Assembly (NCBI GenBank): GCA_037179515.1
Contig: JAXCGZ010021117.1
Location: forward strand, 1-64,000
Length of the DNA stretch: 64,000 nucleotides
Direction: 5' to 3'
From: Halocaridina rubra
Lineage: Eukaryota > Arthropoda > Malacostraca > Decapoda > Atyidae
This document shows, in pieces, positions 32,724 through 64,000 of this stretch. Made by a program: the position numbers and the translations under genes. The first letter of the stretch is position 1; each line of letters opens with the position of its first letter. The notes under the pieces are model-generated. The model was given only the letters and a program-made list of their open reading frames with translations, ran no database searches and was not told the DNA's origin.

Positions 32724-33236
32724 AATGACGAGGGAGTTAGCGACCGTTCAGATGGCACTGCTGGAGTGCCACAGCCCATCCTCCCGGCTCTTCCACAACC
32801 TGTGTCGCTTCACAACTGCCAACTCCTCCTACTGCCCCTACCACAGGACTACCTCTGTAAGATGCAGCCCCATGGTAACAGCAGATGCCCATCAGAGCTG
32901 CGTCACAATCGCTCGCCACTCATTCCTATTCCTAGCACGCTCGCTTGCTTCCCTCACATCCATCCTCCTATCATTCAGGGCTCTCCTTACTCCATCCATC
33001 CATCCAAACCTAGGCCTCCCTCTAGCATTTTTCCCATCAACTCTCGCATTCATCACCTTTTTCAGCAGTATTTCATCATCCATCCTTTCCACATGGCCAA
33101 ACCATCTCAGAAAATTCATATCTACTCTGCTTGCAATTTCTCTCCTCACACCCGTTCTTGCTCTCACCACTTCATTCCTAACCCTATCCAACCGAGATAT
33201 ACCAGTCATACTCCTCAGGCATTTCATCTCAAACAC

Positions 33237-33573
33237 ATATGGTGACAGTCTTTAAATTCCTTCATGGTTATGATAGAGTGGATAGGGATCGATATTTTGA
33301 TATGGCTGGCTCTAGAACTAGAGGTCATAGTTTGAAGCTTCGTAAGAAAACTTCTTTGCAGGATGTAAGGAAATACTTTTTCAGTGTAAGAGTAGTTGAT
33401 AATTGGAATTGGCTAAGCGAGGAGGTAGTTAATGCTATCTCAATCCATAGTTTTAAGGACAGGTATGATAAGTATCACTAAGTCTAAAATGGAACCGATC
33501 AGGAGACGGGAAGATACGAGCTTTGGGCTCTTTCCCGTAAACACAATTAGGTAATCACAATTAGGTAATCACA
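33237..33573 (+). mobile_element. CR1-like LINE 3' end nested in the RTE-like LINE
   Basis: One plus frame (33239-33481) encodes RYFDMAGSRTRGHSLKL, VRKYFFSVRVVDNWNWL and an IHSFKDRYDKYH end, matching the minus-strand copy at 30606-30352. It ends with two AATTAGGTAATCAC units (33544-33571). The host LINE protein is interrupted exactly here and resumes on the other side (SERRKLNV before, FEMKCLRSM after). It is a 5'-truncated insertion of about 335 bases in opposite orientation. Confidence 0.85.
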
Positions 33574-36182
33574 TTTAGTTTCCGTCTCTCACTTACTTTC
33601 ATACCCCATGACTCTGATCCATACATCACAGTTGGCACAACCACTTTCTCATACAAAACTTTCTTAACATTCCTTTCCAACCCACTAGTCTTCATCACTC
33701 CTTTCAACGCACCCAACACTTTACATCCTTCATTCACTCTGTGACACACATCTGCTTCCACTCCACCATTTGCAGCTATAACCGAGCCTAAATACTTAAA
33801 CTGATCAACTTCCTCAAGTGTCTATCCATTCAACATAACATTCAATCCAGCACCATCCTCATTCCTTGTACACCTCATAACCTTACTCTTTCCTACATTC
33901 ACTAGCAACTTCCTCTCACACACTATTCCAAAATCCTGACACTAACTGACACAGCTTTTCCTCTGAATCTGCCACCACCACAGTATCATCTGCAAACAGC
34001 AACTGATTCAGCTCCCACTCGTTATCATCCCCATCTACCATTCTCAAACCTCGACCACGCACTCGCTCATTCACCTCTCTTACGACTCCATCAATATACA
34101 AATTGAACAGCCATGGTGACATCACACATCCCTGTCTCAGTCCCACACTCACTGGATACCACTCACTCACTTCATTCCCTACCCTAACACAAGCTCTACT
34201 CCCTTCATGCAAACTCTTCACTGCATGCAACAATTTACCATTAATTCCATATAATCTCAAAACATTCCACATAGCCTCTCTATCAACTCTATCATACACT
34301 TTCCCAAGATCCAAAAATGCAAAATACACATCCTTACCCTTTGCTAAATATTTCTCACATAACTGCTTAACTATAAAAATCTGATCTATGCAACCTCTAC
34401 CTCTCCTAAAACCACTCTGCACTTCCGCGATCACATTTTCTGTCTTATCCCTAATCCTATTAACCAGTATCCTACCACACTCAACAAACTTATACCCCTA
34501 AAATTACTGCATTCATATATATCTCCCTTACCTTTGTATAGGGACACTACACAAGCAATCACCCATTCCACTGGCACCATTGACAACATAAAGCATATAT
34601 TAAACACTCTCTCTAACTATTCCAATGCAGTCACACCCCCTTCTTTCAAAATCTCCACTCTCACACCATCCATTCCAGGTGCTTTACCTGCTTTTGCATC
34701 ATACAATGCCCATTTCACCTCCTCTCTTGTAATCTCTCTCTCATTTTCATCTCCCATTACTGGTACTTGAACACCCTCCACTGCCACTATAGCTGCCTTT
34801 CTATTTTCCTCAACATTCAGCAAGCACTCAAAATATTCTGCCCATCTTTTCCTTGCATCGTTCCCTCTTAACATATGTCCATTCACATCTTTCACTGTCT
34901 CTTCCATCCTCAATCCACCCTTCCTTACTCTCTTCACTTCTTTCCAAAACTTCTTTTTATTCTCCTCATATGACCTACTAAAATCCTGTCCCCACCTAAC
35001 ATTTGCCAACCTTTCTCTTCCTCTCCCTTCCACTTGGTTTCCACATTTTTCTCCCTATATCTTTCATACTTCTCCCTACTTTTACACTGCAGCCATTCCT
35101 CAAAAGCCCCCTTTTTCTCTTCCACCTTCATTTTCACCCCATCATTCCACCACTCGCTGCCCCTCCTCAAGCCACCTCCAACAAACCTCTTTCCACACAC
35201 ATCACTTGCATGTCCCACAAAACCTTCTTTCATCAACTCCCATTCCTCCTCTAACTCCCCAACTTCTCTTTCTTTCACCCTGTCATATGCCACTCTCAAC
35301 CTGTCCTGATATTCCTGTCTCTTCTCTGTCTTTTTCAACTCTTCCACCTTCACTATATCCCTTATACATCCCCCACTCTATTTCCCCACTCTTTTGCTAC
35401 TACCACTTTTGCTTCAACCAAAGAATGATCAGACATCCCAGCAGCCACACCCCTAAATGCATGCACATCTTTCTCTCTACCAATCATGCTCTTTGCTACC
35501 AACACATAATCCATCAATGCTCTTTCTTTCACTCTTCTATTTGCCACTCTCATCCATGTATACTTATTTATTAACTTCTTGAAAAAAACTATTACCTATC
35601 ACCAACTCTTGCTCCACACACATATCTAACAGTCTCTCGCCACTCTCATTCCCACCTGCTACCCCATACTTTCCTACAACACCTTCTACCTCTCCATCAC
35701 CCACTCTGGCATTGAAGTCACCCAACACAACTACACAGTTCCTTCTACTCAGACCATCCACACACCTAGTTAACTCATTCCAGAATTCATCCCGCTCTCC
35801 CTCACTTCTCTCACATCCTGGCCCATACGCACTAACAAAAGCCCAACATTCCCTACCTATCCTAGCCCTAACCCACATCAGCCTAGATGACACTTCTTTC
35901 CATTCCACTACCTTATTTACCATCCATTCACTCAGCAATAACGACACACCTTCTCTCGCTCTCCCCCTTTCAACCCCCGACACCCTACCCGTCACATCAC
36001 CAAATGCCACTTCTTCTTTTCCTTTCATCTTCGTCTCACACAATGCCAATACATCCATCCTCCTCTTACCAAACATATTTCCAAGCTCGCATCTTTTGCT
36101 TTCTATCGTACTACAACCACTCACATTTAGACACCCCAAAACTAGAGTTTGGGGAGAAGTTATTCTCCCCTCTACTCCCCTT

Positions 36183-36290
36183 CTTCTTTGACGTCTCACA
36201 GGAGGTTAATACAAGGGGGGATTCCTAGTCCCCCCGCCCCGTCCACTTTTAGTCGCCTCTTACAACACTCAGGAAATATTTTAGGGCTAT
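36183..36290 (-). repeat. LINE 5' leader unit, copy 1
   Basis: Plus-strand TTCTTTGACGTCTCACAGGA and CCTAGTCCCCCCGCCCCGTC, CACTTTTAGTCGCC are repeated at 36531-36640. This copy joins the endonuclease frame starting near 36199. Confidence 0.8.
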
Positions 36291-36348
36291 TCATATATGC
36301 ATATGTTTGTGTATGTACATGTATATTTGGTATGTGTGTACATGTGTT

Positions 36349-36350
<2 letters not shown>

Positions 36351-36420
<70 letters not shown>
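36351..36420. repeat. (TA)n microsatellite
   Basis: TA tract between the two LINE leader units. Confidence 0.97.
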
Positions 36421-36425
<5 letters not shown>

Positions 36426-36530
36426 TTATTATTTTTTTTCATTATTCTTGTCATTTCTTCTGTTTGGTTAGTGTGATTTTGAACTCATTGGTCCTTTGCC
36501 TTTCTTTTTATATTAAAGGGATTATCTACT

Positions 36531-36640
36531 TCTTTGACGTCTCGCAGGAGGTTGATACAAGGGGGGGATTCCTAGTCCCCCCGCCCCGTCCACTTTTAGT
36601 CGCCTTTTATGACACGCAGGGAATACGGTGAGGCTATTCT
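36531..36640 (-). repeat. LINE 5' leader unit, copy 2
   Basis: Same unit as 36183-36290, about 348 bases further out, with a (TA)n tract and unrelated AT-rich sequence between. It continues into the 36655-36735 end that is inverted relative to 32644-32723. Either a tandem leader array or a second, severely truncated insertion. Confidence 0.8.
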
Positions 36641-36954
36641 TTGATATTGTGCCCGCCCCATAGAGCAAAGTAATCCCCCTATTTGTTTTCCTTTCTTGAT
36701 GTCGGCTACCCCCCAATTAAAGGGGGAAACAGCCAATGTATATGTATGATGATTATCTACTTACCGATCTATAATCGTAATTAGGGATTATCATATTCTA
36801 TTGTTTATGACTTATTAACGATTTTGTCGGTTTTCTTTGATTGGGGGTATTATTTCTTTTGTATTAGACCTGGCTTAATCTTTAATTTTTAATTGCTTCA
36901 GGTCTCCCGAGTCCTTCTTGTTTTTACTAACTTTGTCATTGCTATTTTACACTC

Positions 36955-37071
36955 AATTGTGCTTGAGAAGGCACCCGGTCAGGAACCGAAATATAGCGTT
37001 ATTATTTTTTGATTTGTTTCACTGATGGGCTTCTCTATCATTTGGTGTTGTATGCTAACAGTTTGTGCTTA

Positions 37072-37075
<4 letters not shown>
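36955..37075 (+). repeat. hairpin-GAAA repeat unit, single diverged copy
   Basis: CTTGAGAAGGCACCCGGTCA, GGAACCGAAATATAGC, TGATGGGCTTCTC and TATGCTAACAGTTTGTG align in order with the right half of the palindrome plus its flank (TTTGAGAAGGTGACC, GGTCACGAAATTAA, AATGGGCTTTTCC, TATGTTAACAGTTCAGTG). Both are followed by (TA)n. The stem is less perfect here. Confidence 0.65.

Positions 37076-37132
<57 letters not shown>
37074..37132. repeat. (TA)n microsatellite
   Basis: TA tract at the end of the hairpin-GAAA unit; TATATGTATA variants continue to about 37146. Confidence 0.95.
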
Positions 37133-37145
<13 letters not shown>

Positions 37146-37146
37146 C

Positions 37147-37650
37147 ATGGGTAAGAGAAAGATGTATGAAAAATATGCAATAATATGTATGTAAATGTGT
37201 AGAATAATTTTCGAAATAAATCAGATAAATACTTTTTGTAATTAAAATATATGGAATGTATATAAGTAAATACATATGAAATATTCTCAAATAAATATAA
37301 ATATATAAATCATATGCGAATTCCTCACAATTAATATATATAAGCAAACAAAATATAAACAAATAAATAAATTAATAATCAATATATATGTGAACAAGGA
37401 CATTTATAGCTAAGTAAAATAAGTTCTCTGAATAACTATTTGATCAATGAAAAATAAAGTTAATAATATAAAAATAATAACGGTAAATATGCTCTAATAG
37501 TGTGTCAAACATCAGATATAATATAGAGCTTTAGTGTATGGGTACCAAGATAGACGTGTAAAACTAGCCATTCGAACTGTGGTAAATCAACGACACCACA
37601 GAAAAAATAAAAAATAAAAGTCAAAGTCATATTGCCCGAGGCGCCTCAGT
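37147..37650. other. intergenic, no gene seen
   Basis: Very AT-rich sequence with many TATA/AAATA motifs and no supported feature. Confidence 0.6.
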
Positions 37651-37655
37651 GAATC

Positions 37656-37657
<2 letters not shown>

Positions 37658-37725
<68 letters not shown>
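37658..37725. repeat. (CT)n microsatellite
   Basis: Pure CT tract of about 68 bases. Confidence 0.97.
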
Positions 37726-37727
<2 letters not shown>

Positions 37728-38479
37728 ATGCATTCGACTTCAGTGGCTCGTTGAGAAGCTCCATGGGGTTAATGGCTTGCAGCACTATCAAGTTCTCTAC
37801 AAATTTTAATGGCCATTACAATACATTAATTGTAGTCATAATAGATGACTTTCAGTAATTCTACTGTAAAATCTGCTTTATTTATTTGCACTTATATACA
37901 TTTCAGTAATCTCACTTAGTATGCATACACAGAATTAAAATTATGAGAAATAATGATAATAAAAATTAAAAAAATGTCCTATAATATATATGTATAGATG
38001 GGAATTGAACGGAGGCGTTGGAAATGAGTATATAATTCGGGTTCAGAATTTTAAAGTTTCCTTGTAATTGCAGCGGCGATTGTAATTTGCGTTATTAAAA
38101 CTCTAGGCAATATAAAATTATTGATTATAAAAATTTGGCTATTAATTTGTATATACTGAAATATTCAATACATTTATTTTAAAGCTGTGGAATTTGTGCT
38201 AATTTTAACACGTGAAAATCACGATTATGGCTGTTTACAACATTAACCCCAACTTCTCTGACACAAGAGAAGAAATAATTTTGATGCACGATAATAACAA
38301 GAATTTATACCACACACATTCTTTAAACACTTTTTCCAATATTTATCATCGTTACATATATATAATAAATTTAGTCAAACACTAAATGTCATCACAATGT
38401 TATATATTACATACTGTGCTATTTAGAACTGAAATGTGGCAACTAAGGTAACTTTTGTTTTAGATGTACGAAGTCCATC

Positions 38480-39261
38480 TCCTCCACAGGTCGTTACCGA
38501 GCTTCACCAATCGGACGTCTCGCTCATAGTGTTAAGTTTGTTTGTTTGTTGAGATACGGGTGTTTCTCATTGCAATAAACGCAAACCTTTCATCTTAGAA
38601 AGATTCTTGGTGTGTCCAATATGATAAGTAGGCTAGAAAGCAATACATTTCGGAAGGAGTGAACAAAAGAACGTTATAATTAACCGGTGGGAAGATTGTT
38701 CACCTCCTACGTCCAAGTACTTTGGCCAGGCCTGGCATTTGTTTTGGTTTCTTGTACTTTCCGCGGGATGTGCTAGTTTTCCCAATATTAAGCCGCCTTA
38801 GTTTACTGATATTACAAAATACTAACATTAAAGACACTGCATCGGAGTGAGCTTTTCAAAGCTGACTACGGTAATATCCTCGAAATAGACGTCGAGTGAA
38901 GCATGTAACGGGGTTAACGCATCGTGTTTGTCAAAGCGACTTTCTTTCAATCTGGGCCTGCTGACTAGGGAAAAAATGGGCATAAACTTCAGATGCAGCC
39001 GTATGTATGGCCAGCATTAACCCATTCCCACCGGACGGTAGCAGCCTTTTCCCCTTTTAGTTCGTAAAAGATGAACTAATAAGCGGTCATCCACAGTGAA
39101 TAAATCTTAGTATATATTAATTCAATATACCTCGTGTTAAGAGTCTTATCCAAACAGACATGTTGGCTTTGCCATTTTCTCATTTGAGGAGGACAGTATA
39201 TATGAAACCGAGATCATCTTGAGTGGGTTTGAGGATACGTGTTAAGAAAGACTATGTGAAA
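38480..39261 (+). promoter_or_regulatory. TNPO3: probable TNPO3 promoter and 5' UTR region
   Basis: This 780-base stretch is less AT-rich and richer in CG dinucleotides than its surroundings and directly precedes the TNPO3 start codon. A CCAAT box lies at 38507-38511 and several ACGTC motifs occur (for example AGACGTCGAG near 38887). No TATA box is placed with confidence. It could also serve the BAR gene on the other strand, since the two genes are divergent. The start site is not determined. Confidence 0.35.
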
Positions 39262-63202
<23,941 letters not shown>

Positions 63203-64000
63203 GTAGGATTTTGATCTCTTACACGCAGTAAGTATAATTACTTCAGTTTTCTGTTTGATATCTTTATTACATTTATTTACCCCTTTTATAGCATATATTA
63301 TTTAAATAGTGAAGTTTTCCTGCAAGATTTTCCCTATTCCACAGCAGTGCACAGTCAGAGCCCCAATTGTAGGGTTCTGGTTGATTATTCATCCAAAACC
63401 CTCTTCTATGCCTTGATTCTTCACAGGAGAAAAATACGATATAAGAAATTCCCTAATTTAAGTAATTTTTATGACATTCAGGGAAACAGGAGGCTGTATT
63501 GTAGCCACCCCCCAGGAGGAAGAAAAAGGATATGTAGAGTAAGGAAAATAGAATAGTGAGTGGCAGAGGACACTCTTGGTAGTGAAACAAATAACAATAA
63601 TAAAAGTTCTGTTCATCATCTTTTGCAGTCTGTTGGTCCCATTATTTCTTGTGGAAGTCAACTCGCTTATGCCCCTTATATAAAAGTGTTTATGATATGC
63701 ATTTATTTTATTCCCGTCCTCCATTTTACTTTATATCATGCTCAATTTACGGCACTTCGTTAAACTTACCCTATATAATTTAAATTTATGTAAATCTCTG
63801 CAATAGTTGTTATACTGTAATGTGTTTTAGGAAAAACTTGAATTTTGTTTTTTTTCCGATTGTGTTTTCTCGCAGTCGCTTAAGATGTTGGCAGATATTA
63901 AGTGTGACTTTATTGTATGTTTCAGTTTGTATGTAGAAATAGCTTGTAATGAGAAGTTACTAAAGGAATATCTGATTATTTCTGTACTTGCTAAGGTCAT
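63203..64000. other. TNPO3: start of the last TNPO3 intron(s), no exon seen
   Basis: Sequence after donor GTAGGA at 63203. I found no frame continuing TNPO3 with matching phase and splice sites, so the C-terminal exon(s) are placed beyond the window. Confidence 0.6.

Noticed and set aside
32718..33255. two overlapping plus-strand open frames of about 175 codons, and similar ones at 35003-36228
   Set aside because: They are antisense to the RTE-like LINE coding region and rich in Ser, Pro and His as expected of antisense shadows.
36962..36990. active hammerhead ribozyme
   Set aside because: There is a stem followed by GAAA, but the invariant CUGANGA core and cleavage-site geometry are not present in this copy or in the palindrome.

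Overview
The window looks like nuclear DNA of a crustacean-like arthropod, most probably a decapod. Evidence: intron-rich genes with GT-AG splice sites, about twenty long nearly pure (TA)n tracts plus (CT)n, (TTA)n and (GT)n tracts, several non-LTR retrotransposon families, tRNA-derived SINEs, Tigger/pogo-like and hAT-like elements, a Ty3/Gypsy-like element, and short CCTAA/TTAGG-type motifs. The species assignment is inference; nothing here fixes the species.

Three cellular genes are supported by exon-by-exon reading. (1) Plus strand, about 347-14450: a spinster-family major facilitator transporter (spin/SPNS1-like), lacking its 5' exon(s), which lie before the window. Its first visible exon has three apparent frame breaks. 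Its last intron appears to use a GC-AG donor. (2) Minus strand, 25094-20150: a five-exon gene for a 257-residue BAR-domain protein, most like BIN3 but possibly a sorting-nexin-type BAR. It is convergent with spin. (3) Plus strand, 39262-63202 and beyond: transportin-3 (TNPO3), sixteen coding exons in perfect phase (865 codons). Only the last roughly 60 codons are outside the window.

The rest is accessory DNA. The 28-44 kb section is a nest of retroelements: a CR1-like LINE (30277-31640, minus), a tRNA-like SINE head (31853), a 426-bp palindrome with (TA)n arms (32061-32486), and an RTE-like LINE (32640-36740, minus) with a CR1-like 3' end inserted in it and with about 80-bp inverted repeats at its two ends. 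It also holds a second RTE-like copy (40921-43620, plus) split by an 866-bp hAT-like nonautonomous element with an 8-bp target duplication. TNPO3 intron 7 holds a decayed Ty3/Gypsy-like retrotransposon (49137-54656), whose 3' LTR is split by a poly(A)-tailed LINE fragment, followed by a foldback and another LTR fragment. spin intron 7 carries a broken Tigger/CENP-B-like transposase. The BAR gene introns carry two TA-flanked Tigger-like MITEs, one ending 24 nt from a splice acceptor, and a SINE that pairs in inverted orientation with a copy upstream of the gene.

The three genes share no obvious pathway (lysosomal lipid export, membrane curvature, nuclear import of SR proteins). I see no single convincing new system. 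The least-explained structures are the palindromic hairpin-GAAA repeat unit, the LINE with inverted ends, an undescribed dispersed repeat (27915 and 39595), and a SINE family whose 3' tail matches a LINE in the same window.
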